This document shows positions 1-10,625 of a stretch of DNA of 64,000 nucleotides, piece by piece (within the stretch, counting starts at the first letter, position 1; each line of letters starts with the position of its first letter). The notes below the pieces were generated by a model, which made no database searches, was not told the DNA's origin, and saw only the letters and a program-made list of their open reading frames with translations. The DNA is from Nectonema munidae (taxonomy: Eukaryota; Nematomorpha; Nectonematoida; Nectonematidae): assembly GCA_030549495.1 (NCBI GenBank), contig JAUIRK010000885.1, positions 868,001 through 932,000 on the forward strand. The letters run 5' to 3'. Made by a program: the position numbers and the translations under genes.

Positions 1-984
1 TGTTAACATTGGGTTCTACGAGATCGAATTTAGAAAATATCGGAAATGCACACCTTTTCCTCACATTCTTCTATAACTTTCCCCACCCCTTGCTTTCATT
101 TTTCATTCACTTTGGATATGTCATGCAATATTTGATTTGCATTAAGCAAATAATTCACTGAATAAATTTTAGTTTATTAATCTAACAAAGTAAAGTAACA
201 AAAACTTTTTTTCTAAGCTTTCAAAAAGAGACTGATGGGATGTTGGGCGATGAATTCGTGAAAACGTTGAGCAAACTTTAAACTCTATTAATAATGAAAT
301 CAAAATTATAGAGACTGGCCTACGTATTTTCGATAAATATAATGGTCATGTATATATCAAATATCGAAGCTTGATTTAACTTTTGAGCAAAACAGTCAGT
401 GTGAAAAATGGTGTATTTAGATAGAATTAGGAAATTTGATTGTAAAAATTGACATTCATTCCTTCATTTTTGTCCGGGAATTTCGAAAAAACTTTTTCTG
501 CTTCTCCCCCCCCCCCCCCGGAGAGAATTTTTTGCATTTCATGATTAAAATTCTTGGTTACGCTACGCCAACAAGCAAATACAAACGGAACATGAAAGTT
601 TATGTGCTAAAGGGGACTGGCTAGAACATAGCTTTGAAGAGCAAAAGTTTTCTGTTCAAATCCAAAACTCAACATAACGTTAAAAAAGAGTTGAGGCCCA
701 AAACAACTCCTTGGGACGTCAAGAAGATCAGAAAAGTGATATAGATAGGCGCTGCTCATGTGTCCCTAACACGAGAGTGTGGAGGCTAAGCCTGAACACC
801 AATGAAATGATATCAAAGAATTTGATTGAAGAAATATTGATAAAAGAATATCTCATCTTTTTACAGAGCATGTGAGTGAATTTAGAGGATGATTAAAGTA
901 GAGTAAATGTTACAAGAGAGAGAAATTTAAGCCAATGATGTGGTGATATTTGTTTTCCTGTCCTTCAACTTTTGTCACATTTAC
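1..984. other. AT-rich stretch without a recognisable gene
   Basis: I see no coding region, RNA gene or transposon end that I can support here. A 14-base C run lies at 506-519. The short open frames present are what low-complexity AT-rich DNA produces by chance. Confidence 0.5.
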
Positions 985-1190
985 CATGCTTGAGTCTTTT
1001 GAGTGAGAGCTGCTTTTGTTGAAGTTGGAAGATTTGTCTTCTTCGAGATTACTTTGAACACTCTTTTGGTTAAATTTGACTTGAACGTAATAATACACTT
1101 CTTTGAATTTAATAATTTCTTTAGATCTGAAATCAAATGCGTTGTTGTTCTTGGTAGAGTTTTTAACGAAGAGCTCGATGAAAACGTTTT
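985..1190 (-). CDS. Possible internal exon of an unknown gene (weak)
   Basis: On the minus strand a good acceptor (TATTTTAG, AG at 1192-1191) and a plausible donor (ATG|GTAAAT, GT at 984-983) bracket 206 bases that are less AT-rich than the surroundings. Two of the three frames are open throughout. One gives a Lys/Ser/Asn-rich polar peptide that runs on to 910 if the donor is ignored; the other gives a Ser/Thr/Lys-rich peptide. I recognise no domain. The doubly open reading may simply reflect few T-starting codons in a purine-rich stretch. It could be one exon of a host gene or chance. Confidence 0.2.
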
Positions 1191-1590
1191 CTAAAATATT
1201 GTTACATTTAGCATTAGATCAATAGTGTGCATTCACAGCATGCTTTGCTTTCATTTTCTCATATAAAGATTTTTCGCTGTGATAATAATCAAATCTTTTT
1301 CAAAAGCTAACAAAACTTTTGATCAAGGGAGTATACAAAAACTCAAAGTCAATTTCAAATATAAGCAAATGATGTGAAATTCAAATTACTCTCGCATAAC
1401 TAAGCCATACACCAACTTTCCAATTATTTCCAATACGATAGAGTTCAGCAAAAAACATACAGCTTATTTACACTTAGCCAAGTCATGGAATAAAATGACA
1501 CCTCAAGTTGGCTTAGCTAAACAATCCAATTAAAATATTTTCCAATATGTATAAAAGAGCCAGGCAGTCAAAGTTGAAAACTAACTAATG

Positions 1591-1878
1591 AATATAGGCA
1601 GGGCCTATATAGTGTTCACGGGGCCCTATGCAAAATGGATTGCGCGGGCCCAGCGTGGGTAGGAAAAAAAGATTAAAAGTGAGAAATAAGATTTTGAAAA
1701 AAAGGGATTTGTTTTATTATTTTTTTATTAACACAAAATGACGATCAAAGTAACTTTACTTTTCGAAACTTGCATTTAGCGAAATCATACAATATATCAT
1801 CAAAATGAAAAATGAGAAGCGCGAGACGCACTGCGGCCGCATATGTTGCAGTGGCCTAAGGCCGGCCCTGGCTATATT
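1591..1878. mobile_element. GC-rich-ended MITE, probably hAT-like
   Basis: Inverted ends AATATAGGCAGGGCC (1591-1605) and GGCCCTGGCTATATT (1864-1878) match in 14 of 15 positions and enclose about 270 bp of non-coding DNA. The CAGGGCC terminus with GC-rich subterminal blocks (GGGCCC, GGCCGGCCC) is the style of non-autonomous ZMYM-type hAT elements. A clear 8-bp target duplication is not visible, so the exact ends are uncertain. Confidence 0.6.
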
Positions 1879-1984
1879 TATTAACATAATAATATAATTT
1901 GATTGATTTTCGTTTTAAAAATATTTTTTATCTTATTGATATTTCTCATGCTATTATATAATTTATATAAAAAATGTCGAATGG

Positions 1985-2345
1985 TAAAACTGGGCATTAC
2001 TTTTTATTTAAATCAACTTGAATCCTCTTTTTTAGTTGAATCCACTTGAATGCCTCATTTAAATCAGAATTTTTTGATCTTAGACAATTTATCATGATAA
2101 AGTTTCTTTTATTTGTAAAAGTTATGTACAATTTTGTAACTTTTTTTTAAATAAATACGCTTAAATCAAATCCTCCTAAATATCTTTGAACTATTTAAAT
2201 TTTACTGCAAAATCGTACTATGACATTTGATAGACGAACAATTTTGTTGGTTAATGGACATGGATTAACGTTTGGTTTCTATAAAATTTGCTAAATGTGG
2301 TTCAGATGAATGAATGCCTTACTAACAAAAAACGTTAATAAACTA
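1985..2345 (+). repeat. Dispersed repeat, copy 1
   Basis: This AT-rich non-coding block aligns by eye with 40020-40325. Shared landmarks in the same order include CACTTGAATCC/CACTTGAATGCC, AATCAGAATTTTTT, ATCATGATAAAGT, GGACATGGAT and ACTAAC. No open frame or terminal inverted repeat is visible. It is probably an old non-autonomous transposon or part of a larger repeat family. Confidence 0.55.
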
Positions 2346-3500
2346 ACGTTCATAACTGAATATTTAAATCATTTTAATAACTAAAAATGATGAAAAAGTC
2401 GTAAAATCATGAGTTGGCTTCAAGTACACCCAAATGAATTCAGTTCAAAAAATGTGCATTAAATTGAAGCTAACTTAGAATCCCTACTGAAAAATGTCTA
2501 CTACACGATAAAAGATCGAATTGACATAATGATAAATATTTTGCTTCCCTGGTTGTAGCAACATTGCTCTTTTATAATAACAGTAGTGGTTAGTTATTTC
2601 GTAAGAAAAAGACCCCATCTAAGAGAGAGGCTTTTTAAAAAGATAATAAATATAAGGTTAGAGCTATGAATTTTAGTAGTATATAATTAACAAAATTGTT
2701 TGATAAATTTTTGGAAATATCAAAACTTAAAAAAAAGACTAAAAAAATTTTTTTGTTTTTCAATGTTCCATTTTTTTCGCTTCTTCATTTTATAATTTAT
2801 TTAAATATATTACAATTTAAGTTTTTTTCTTTTTGCATTTTCAAAGGCTCCACAATGAATTCTTTCTTCACACATCTTTATAATTTATATAATACACATG
2901 TATATTTTTTTTATTTTTGTAATTTTATATAATTTTTTACTAATTTTGTAGTTGATTTTATATCTACATGTATATTGTATATGTAATAATTCTTTTTCCA
3001 AATTCTATTTTGATATGAAGGTACAAAAAGTTTTACTTTTCTTTTTCTTTAAATAAATTTTACTTACTAACTTAAATAAATTGCAATTCGTAACATTCGT
3101 TTAATAAAATAATTTAAAAAAAGGTTGAGAAACTGTAACTTTTCTGTTATCTCTTACTCCCCCCTCCCCCACTCTAAAAATTTTTTTTTAGTGAATGATT
3201 TACTTTTTTACTGCTTCATCAAATAATATCATTTAGAATTTTTTTTTAGAAGGGGAGGAGATAACAGAGATATATAATTTCACTTTATATACCCTACACA
3301 TATTATATATATTTTCGCTTTAAATTTTTATTTAATGTTGGAAAAACAGAAAATGATAAGTGAAAATTTTAATATACCCATGGAGCCCAATAGCAACTGA
3401 TGTGTCTAAGTATTGTATTGAAAGGGTTTAAACCTTTAACTTTGATTTCCTCTCGCCACATGAGCTCACACATACATGAATCTAGTAGACTCTATGAGTG
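2346..3500. other. AT-rich stretch, nothing recognised
   Basis: Very T-rich and A-rich sequence with pyrimidine tracts. The 78-residue open frame at 2696-2932 is nearly all Phe, Leu, Ile, Tyr and Lys, as expected from poly-T-rich DNA, and is not treated as a gene. Confidence 0.5.
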
Positions 3501-3520
3501 CCGTTCTGTTTTTTATTTTT

Positions 3521-4195
3521 TTATTTGGCGCTTCTCCACATTTGTTCGATATTTTGAGTGTGAGCCCCACTAGAATGATCCATAAAGTTTTTCGAATGAT
3601 TAACAACTAAATGATGATAATCATTGGTGGAAAACATATTTCTGTATGCACCCCATTCATCACTTGTTATTGTAGTTCCAGGCCTTATGTTATTCTTTAT
3701 TATTGGATAAAGTGTTGTTGCTTTCGTGTCTGGGACAATAAACATAAAATTTTCTTTTGTCTCTCTGCAGATTCCTCCAAAAACTCATTGTTGAGGAAGT
3801 ATACGTCCAAGATGATTTTTTCTTTTGGTGAACAAACTTTCATCTATTTCTACAGGCATGTTGTGGCCCCCAATCACTCTATAGGATTAGCTAGAAGATG
3901 TTGGGCACATATTTCTCTCAAATAGTTGTTCCAATCAACTACTGATTCGTGCTTCATTTCTAATTCACATTCACAAAATTTTATACCTGACATGTTGTGT
4001 GCCCAACAGTATATAAACAATGCTGCTTTCCGAAAAGGTAAACGAGAATTTTCGAACCAGTTATTTGTTCTTACTCCTCTTTTTTCTCTACATGAACGAA
4101 ATTTACACTGCCATCTATTTTGTTTTTCAACAGACAGTTTCATTATATGACCATTTCGCCATTTTCGTTCTTGATGAAGAATTCCTTTCGATTGG
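3521..4195 (-). pseudogene. Merlin (ISXO2-like) transposase, broken
   Basis: This is a DNA transposase of the Merlin/ISXO2 type. Reading on the minus strand, an N-terminal zinc-binding-like part (about 4195-3877; WQCKFRSCREKRG, then the helical region before the core) is followed by the DDE core. The core shows VEIDESLF (first Asp, about 3840), TITSDEWGAYRN (second Asp), VNHSKNF, and GAHTQNIEQMW (Glu), all typical of the family. Two breaks are visible: a TGA at 3787-3785 where the family has Trp (QQ-stop-VFGG), and a frame change near 3850-3876. The C-terminus ends just after the catalytic Glu block, so it is roughly full length. I could not find terminal inverted repeats with confidence. The element is dead as it stands but only lightly decayed. 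Confidence 0.85.
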
Positions 4196-4411
4196 AAAAA
4201 AGAAATGCTAGAAACAGAAAAGTACTGAGAAACTTTTAAAAAAATCGTAAAATTAAGAATTGGACTCTCAAATTTTTACTTTTAATACTTGAAATAGAAT
4301 TTAATGATGAACTCAAAAATACCATGAAAATAACATTTTAATAAGTCATCTTTACTTTATATAGCTCTAAACTAGTCTTGAAGCCCACCAAAATCGCTAT
4401 TAAACCCCTAG

Positions 4412-4612
4412 TCAGGTGGCTTAGTGGTGGAAGAGTGTGCTTTGATGTAGTGAGTCTAGGTTCGATTCACTAGTGTGCTCCTTTCTCAAGTTATAGAAGA
4501 TTATTCTTGGCTTGAATGAGATACTGAAGACTAAAAAAACACTAAATATGTAAAAATCACTACTCTTAATTAAAAAATGAGTTAGGATCCCAGGAGAACC
4601 CACACTATACGA
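4412..4612 (+). repeat. tRNA-derived SINE-like element
   Basis: A tRNA-like head carries an A-box-like GTGGCTTAGTGG (4416-4427) and a B-box GGTTCGATTC (4459-4468) at spacing normal for a tRNA gene. The flanking arms do not fold into a clean cloverleaf, and a non-tRNA tail continues to about 4612, so a SINE is more likely than a working tRNA gene. It differs from the three-copy SINE family elsewhere in the window. Confidence 0.5.
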
Positions 4613-5205
4613 GCGTCAATATTTAAATATTTATTATCTTTAGTTATTTTAGAGTAAAATGTGTGACGCATATCTGATATCTAATCAAAGAATTGACCTA
4701 CCAGCTAACAATTTAAGTAATTCTAACTCACTAACTAATTAATCTTACTAACTCACTATTTTATTTGTCTGTGCAAGTGTTCTTTTTTGTGGTTATTAAC
4801 TGGACAAGGCCACGCTTCAAGTTTCGACGTTCGTCTTTAGAGATTCCACGTAAAAACAAATAACTAGATGCGAACATTACTAGCAAGTTCCTATTTAATA
4901 TTACAAATCCAATCTTGCTTTCTATAACTCATTAAAAAGATAAAAAGTTTCCTGGACGCTTCACAAAAGGCTGTTACAGGCAAAGGACATTTCAACAAAA
5001 GTGAACTTAAGTATAGACAAAATTATGCTCTGATTTTTTTAGAATATAATTATTTTTATATTCATATTATTATAATGTTAGAAATTAATTTTCCAAAAAA
5101 AAAAATCATCAGCTATTTTTTTTCAAACGTCTTCGTCTAAGTTTGTGGAAAAAAAGTAATTTATTCTAATGAATAAGTGCTAAGTTCTTTAGTTTTTCAG
5201 TTTTT
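4613..5205. other. AT-rich stretch, nothing recognised
   Basis: Contains CTAACTAA-type short repeats near 4690-4750 and no supportable gene. Its right part probably belongs to the 5-prime region of the adjoining hAT relic. Confidence 0.4.
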
Positions 5206-5209
5206 CAAA

Positions 5210-7130
5210 ATGATCTCTTGGTTTTATTAAATGACAGTGGTGTTTTGTTCAAAGATGGCATTAGAAAAATGGATTTAATTAGTAATTTGTCTGATCATAA
5301 TAAAAAAGAACTTTTAACTAACCACTGGATTCCAGATGAAAATTAGCTTTCATTTACACTAAAAGGAAAGAAACATCGTCAAAAAGTTTATCTTCGCAAA
5401 CAATATGATCAGGATTAGTTTGCATTCTATTTGTTTTGTTCGCAACAAAACTTCCAGCAATGATGGCAATAAAAAACCTTATTAGGGCAATTAGTAAGAA
5501 AACCGTTACAAAAGTATAGCCATTTGACAGGTAACGATGGTCATCTCACTGAGCATATCAAAGAAGAATATCACAAAACATCGGAAACATTTGCAGACAC
5601 TTTTCTTCACTCTCTCAAAACACACTCAAACATTTAGCCTTTGATAAATGAGAATCATAGAGAACAAACAAAAAATTGTAGAAAAACAATAATTATTTGT
5701 GTAAGATTGGGGATTGGATATAGAAAATATTCCAAAGACTACTATGCCAAGATGATGCAATTTCATCTTTAAAGATAAATGGAGTTTTACTACTTTACTA
5801 GAATTTTGAAATGATGCGGGTGACAAGACATTGGAGAACGATTTTAATCAACCTGAAAAAATGCTGCATATATTTCCAAAACTACTCAGAATGAATTAAT
5901 AATTCTACATGTAGAGATTCAATATTAAGTGTCATTGTAAATAATGTTTAAAAAGTAAAGTTTTTTTTAGTTATTGCTGATGAAACAGATTCTTGTCATC
6001 GTTATGAATCCATTGTTTATGTATCCACTATGTTGAAAAGAAGATCATTTCAATAAAATTAAAGAAGAGTTTATTCAGTTTCAAACAGCAGTGGTCAACA
6101 AATTCTCACTGTCTTGCAAAAACATTGGTATTGATCCTAAATATATGTTTACGAAGGGTTATGATGGAGTTTCATCGATGTGTGGTCATATAAATAGGGT
6201 TCAAGCTAATATACAAAAAAAATTTCAGCTGCTATATACGTTCATTGCAGCAGCCACTGCCCTAATCTGGTTTTAAATTCTGCGTCATCTGTTCCTCAAA
6301 TAAGAAATATGTTTTCCGTTGTTGAAAAAGTTACTTCATGAATCAGTAAAACGCAGAGAAGTTATTGAAAAATATTTAAAAAAGTGGAACTTTGTTTTCG
6401 CAGCTTTCATCTTTTTGTGCAACACGGTTTGTCGAAAGGCCTGATCCTCTTTTAATTTTTCAAAAATATTTTGGTTCAATATTAACTATAATTGAAGAAT
6501 TAACAACTTTTTCAGACAAAAACAGGGCGGATAAAGCTAATTCTTTTTTACGCAGTCTAACAGATCCAGTTTTTATTGTAGCACTCTGCTGTGCAAAAAA
6601 GTCGTGTTTTAACTCAGTTCGTCTCTAGAGTTTTTAGATTGTAAGCACAGACTCGATAAGTACTATTCAAAATGTATACTTTGTCACAAAAACTCTAAAA
6701 ACATGGAGGACCAAAAATAAATGGAATTATCCTAATTATGGAGCATTTACCATTGCTTCAAATTTAGCAAAAGAAACAGACATTGAAATCAAAAATCCAA
6801 GATTAGCTTTGCGACAAAGAAAATGTAATAATATGCCAGCCGAAAACACAAAAGAGAGAATTGTGTGGTTTCCATATTTGGATACTGTTCTTCAAACAAT
6901 TGAGCAAGGTTTTATTTCTTTCAGCAATGAAAATTCTTGTATCTTCACAAGTTTCTAGTTTTCAATGGGAACAAGTTCAAGATAGCATTCAATCCTATAA
7001 ATATGTTATAGGTAATCCCAATATTGATGATGTCAGATTGCAATTTTTGAATTGGAAGGATTCATTCTCAAATTAAAATTAATGTTGAAGAAGCTATAGA
7101 TAAATTTGCAAACCAAAAGAAAAGAAGATT
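5210..7130 (+). pseudogene. ZMYM1-like hAT transposase, decayed
   Basis: A plus-strand hAT transposase of the ZMYM1/TTF-domain group lies in pieces across several frames. In order: a TTF-type N-terminal part (LTNHWIP near 5320, KTHSNI near 5625), the first catalytic block VVIADETDS (about 5970), the second block GYDGVSSMCGH near 6165 (family DGA-S-M-G), then CATRFVERPDPLLIF (about 6420) and LIFQKYFGSILTIIEEL. The C-terminal hATC dimerisation domain is not visible before the poly-C run at 7396, so the 3-prime end seems lost. Many stops and frame changes separate the parts. The order and spacing match the family, and no other gene type fits. Confidence 0.8.
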
Positions 7131-7395
7131 TAATTTTTTTATAAATATAAATTTGAAAATCTTTTAATTATGAAGTTTGCTAACAAAAAGTACATTTATA
7201 ATACATTCAGACTTTTCATAACAAATGTTATGAATCTAAACTTTGAGATTTCTAAAACTGGTTATTTTCCTTGTTGTAACAGATAATTACTTTGAGATTT
7301 TATAGTAAATTATTATAAAAAAAATTTAAAAACAAGTCTTAGAATTTTTTTATGAAAACTTACAACAAAACTCAACTGTATATTTTTGCTAATAT

Positions 7396-7416
7396 CCCCC
7401 CCCCCCCCCCCCCCCC
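7396..7416. repeat. 21-base poly-C run
   Basis: A pure C tract followed by TCCCCTCCC. Similar C or G runs elsewhere in this window sit at or near ends of hAT-type elements, and this one lies about 270 bp past the last coding trace of the ZMYM1-like hAT, so it may mark that element's 3-prime end. Confidence 0.7.
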
Positions 7417-7430
7417 TCCCCTCCCATCGT

Positions 7431-8117
7431 AAATCCGAGATCAACCCCTATATGGTCCTTTACCATATTTTTAGTGATTCAGTCAAGAAGATTATATTCG
7501 ACAATTTTTGAGTAAAAATGGCTGAAATATTAACATGGGTTTTTAGGGACAAATCATTTGCGATTTAAAAACTTTTTAAAATTAAACTATAATGATTTAT
7601 TATTTAAATCGCAAAGCAAATTAATCATGATTATTAAAGTTAATTTATCTATAGATTTTAATTCAAGCTATTTTATTTCTACTAAATACAATTTGATTAA
7701 CTAACTAGTCTATGTTAGAAGAAAGATGAATTCCTTCTTCCTTTGTCTTCTAGATCTTGTTTCACTTAACTCTGATAAAAAAGTCTTGAATGGATCAATT
7801 ATAACTTTATTTGCTGTTTTAAACAAATCTAGTCTAATATAATCTAAATTAAATATTGTTACAAAACCTAACTGTTATTTAATTAAATGGGTTTAGGTGC
7901 AAATGTATCAATTTATGCAACTATTTTAAGTAGTCTTTCGTATTCGTAATATGTGGTTTTGAACTAGATTTAAGGTGAAATTTGATTAATAATTAATGCT
8001 TAAAGAAAAGATGTAATCAATGAAGAATTAAAGATAGGTGATTAAATATAACCTGGTTTTCAAATTGTTCTGAAATGCCTCCTTCCATGAAGAAAACACT
8101 TTGAACATCTCATAAAA
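7431..8117. other. Upstream flank of the receptor gene
   Basis: AT-rich, no recognised element. It should hold the promoter of the gene starting at 8118, but I see no distinctive TATA or initiator signal among the abundant AT tracts. Confidence 0.4.
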
Positions 8118-9002
8118 ATGCGGTGGAAGAACCTTTACTTGGTTCAAATTTCGAACGCGAGCTTGGCCCTCACAAGCCTAATACTCCTACTCCTCACCCT
8201 AACCCTTTTCAAAAGAAGGAACCCAACAATAAACATGCTGCTGACACGCCCCTTGAAAAACATTTACATCTTCTTGTCTGCGTACGCCCTCATAGACGTC
8301 CTTCTCTGCATCTCACTGAGCATTCTGCAGCAGCCAGACGAAAGCAAGCAGATGCTGGCGAAAAAAGAGCTAGCAAACTTCGTGATTTACTTGTTGTGGA
8401 TGAATGAGATGGTTGAATTCATGCTGGCACTCTCCTGCATCTTCTACCTATACAAAAACTTCTTCTTCTTTGTGTCGTATGTGGAAGATCGCTTCGTCAA
8501 CATGATGAATGGCGTGTTGATAGTCGTGACGCTCGTCATCAAGATGCCCGTGGTAAAACGCTACATCGTGGTGCGGCAGACGCTGACAATCATCAACTTT
8601 GTGAGTGGCGAAGAGAAGAGAGTGGTTTTCAGGCACTTGGCCTTTTCGACGTGGAGCAAACTGAATATGCTCATAACTGTGGTAGACATCTTGGCCATAG
8701 CAGTCCTCTGCTTCACCTACGTGAAAACAAAGAGGCGCTCGAAAAAAATGAACGTAGACCACACAGACATCAGGCGCGTCATCATACTCAAGCAGAGCTG
8801 GCTCGTTTCCCTCATTTCCTTGACGTTAATAAGCACGCAAATGCCAGTCAACGTCTACATCTTAATCATTCTAGTTAGGAACAACTTGAATGTGCTGCAA
8901 ATCATCTCTTTCTTTGACATGATCTTTTACTTCGCATTTAAAATCATTTTTTACACCACCATACTCTTCGAGTTGGCATTTGTTGTCATGTACAAGGTGT
9001 AA
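8118..9002 (+). CDS. Intact single-exon seven-helix membrane protein, probable divergent class A GPCR
   Basis: A 294-residue uninterrupted frame with high G+C at third codon positions, in sharp contrast to AT-rich flanks. Hydrophobicity gives seven membrane segments at about residues 9-31, 48-70, 85-112, 126-146, 183-204, 228-254 and 262-290, with a short N-terminus and basic cytoplasmic loops (KTKRRSKK after helix 5). Rhodopsin-like hints: an Asp in helix 2 (LSAYALIDVLL, the place of the usual LxxxD), a Pro-x-x-x-Tyr in helix 6 (MPVNVYIL), and basic residues at the helix 5-6 loop. The canonical DRY and NPxxY motifs are absent or strongly changed, and the C-terminal tail is only a few residues. 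The start follows AAAAATG and sits just before helix 1. Ligand and role are unknown; other seven-helix families (for example nematode-type chemoreceptors) cannot be excluded. Overlapping frames on both strands here are shadows of this gene. Confidence 0.8.
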   Translation: MRWKNLYLVQISNASLALTSLILLLLTLTLFKRRNPTINMLLTRPLKNIYIFLSAYALIDVLLCISLSILQQPDESKQMLAKKELANFVIYLLWMNEMVEFMLALSCIFYLYKNFFFFVSYVEDRFVNMMNGVLIVVTLVIKMPVVKRYIVVRQTLTIINFVSGEEKRVVFRHLAFSTWSKLNMLITVVDILAIAVLCFTYVKTKRRSKKMNVDHTDIRRVIILKQSWLVSLISLTLISTQMPVNVYILIILVRNNLNVLQIISFFDMIFYFAFKIIFYTTILFELAFVVMYKV

Positions 9003-10430
9003 AATGTCTACTTATTATCGTGAAACTTCTGGTTCAAAAGCGCGCACACTCTTTCTCGAATAAGGAATTCCTTCAACGCACAAATTCCTTCGGCACTTGT
9101 CCGAAGGATGAAGCAAGTAAAGAAGTGGCAATGAGACTGACAACGCATTTTCAAAAGGAAAATCAATGCAAAGCGGCAATACGGATGTAAAGTTAAATTC
9201 ACTTAGAAGAACTTTCTTCAAATTTCTTCAAAAAAAACTCCATACTATATTCTATTTTGTTTACTTCTTGATGTTGTAGAAAATTCGAGTGTTTTTTTAA
9301 AAAAAATCCTTACATGGAAATCGTTTTACGCAAAGTTGATATAGCGTTCTATCCAAGGCGTATTTTTAAGACAGCTTGCAGTTTAACAAGTTTTCTCTAA
9401 TTAGGCAAGCATCATTTTTTAGATTATACAGTCACTTTGGAAGAAGTACTCAAGAGCTAACAGTAACAATAATGATAATCAATGTGTCTTGCTACTCAAC
9501 ACAACGTCTGTCAGACATAGTCACTACATTTTGTAAGGTGAGTAACAGTCTTTATTCCCAGGAGGCTAAGTCTTCTCTAAACTGTATTCCATGTTGCCTC
9601 AGCACTGGAAACAAAATCAAAAATCTAATAAACTTGCCTTCTCTACATTGTTTCGCTTGAAAAATTTGCTATTCCGCTTCATCCAACAAACACCTGCGTT
9701 TATGCTAAAGCCTAAAAATGTTAGCCTTTCACGTAAGAATTAAAATAGCGCGCTTTCGAGACTTACATGGGTACTGGATAGTTCACGCTGCGTGTCTGAC
9801 GAATTAATATGCTAATTTTCTCTATAGAGTCAAAGACCTTTGTAATGAGATGAAAATGTTTGGAAACCCAGTTTATACGATTTAGATTAATACAAGATAT
9901 CTCGGAGTAAAAAGCAAATAACGTATATTCACAAGGGTTTAATAGTTCATGTTATTTGGTGCAAAATTTTTCAATAACCCATACGATAAAACAAATCATC
10001 GAACCCTTCGAGTGTTGAAGAGTGTTTATTGCCAGTGTCCCATGCAATAAATATCGTCTGATTTAGTTGATAAGAATTTTCAGATATAAACATTAAATTT
10101 TAGCAAAAATTAGGCAAAAATTTATAATTTTGTCAAAATCTGTTAAATGAAAGGAGGATCATTTTTATGAAAGGTCGGATGGCCTATACTGTGAAAAAGA
10201 ATCTGCAGTTCAGTTTCTCTAAGAGAATTTGAAAAATATGTGAGCAAAGCTTAGAATAAGAGATTTAATTCCTTGAATAAATTGTATGAAAAAAATAATA
10301 GTATCAAAAAAATAAAAATTCGAAAATATTTACCCAAATTTCGCTTTAATGAAAGAGACATAACTACTGCTGCAATTAAAGATCTACAGGAAACAGCTTA
10401 TTTTAAAGACATTAAAAAATTTTAAGGGAA
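9003..10430. other. Downstream flank, no gene recognised
   Basis: The first 200 bases keep a raised G+C and may be the receptor's 3-prime untranslated region. A 94-residue open frame at 9376-9660 (Ser/Cys-rich, no known domain) cannot be supported as a gene. The rest is AT-rich with no recognisable element. Confidence 0.4.
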
Positions 10431-10530
10431 TTAACCCATTTCATCCAAGATTAAGTCATTTGATATAAAAATGCCCTAAAATCTAAAAATCGTCTACGCC
10501 AGTTGAACTGGCGATGGGATGATGTGGGGT
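10431..10530. mobile_element. Possible old piggyBac-type MITE
   Basis: A TTAA followed by CCCATTTCATCC (10431-10446) faces GGGATGATGTGGGG (10515-10529) in imperfect inverted orientation. The interior contains a perfect palindrome CGCCAGTTGAACTGGCG (10497-10513). The right TTAA is missing, so the call is tentative. Confidence 0.3.
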
Positions 10531-10573
10531 ACTTCATTTTAACCATTAATCAAATATCTTAAAAGGAATTTAA

Positions 10574-10625
10574 AATTTCCTTTTTTTTTGTTTTAAATTC
10601 GTCACCCTTTTAAAAGTCAACATCA
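10574..10625 (+). repeat. Short repeat shared with 12845-12890
   Basis: The block TTGTTTTAAATTCGTCACCC with flanking poly-T occurs here and again just upstream of the Tigger-like coding relic at about 12.85 kb. It may be the 5-prime region of a second, otherwise lost, copy of that element. Confidence 0.5.

Noticed and set aside
2696-2932. 78-residue Phe/Leu-rich open frame
   Set aside because: Composition follows poly-T tracts; not a plausible protein.
8123-8878. Overlapping open frames (94, 104 and 75 residues) on both strands within the receptor gene
   Set aside because: His/Pro/Arg-rich shadows created by the GC-rich codons of the 294-residue frame; no domains.
9008-9221. Minus-strand frames of 64 and 68 residues just after the receptor stop
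   Set aside because: Two overlapping frames in the likely 3-prime untranslated region, with no start context or domain.
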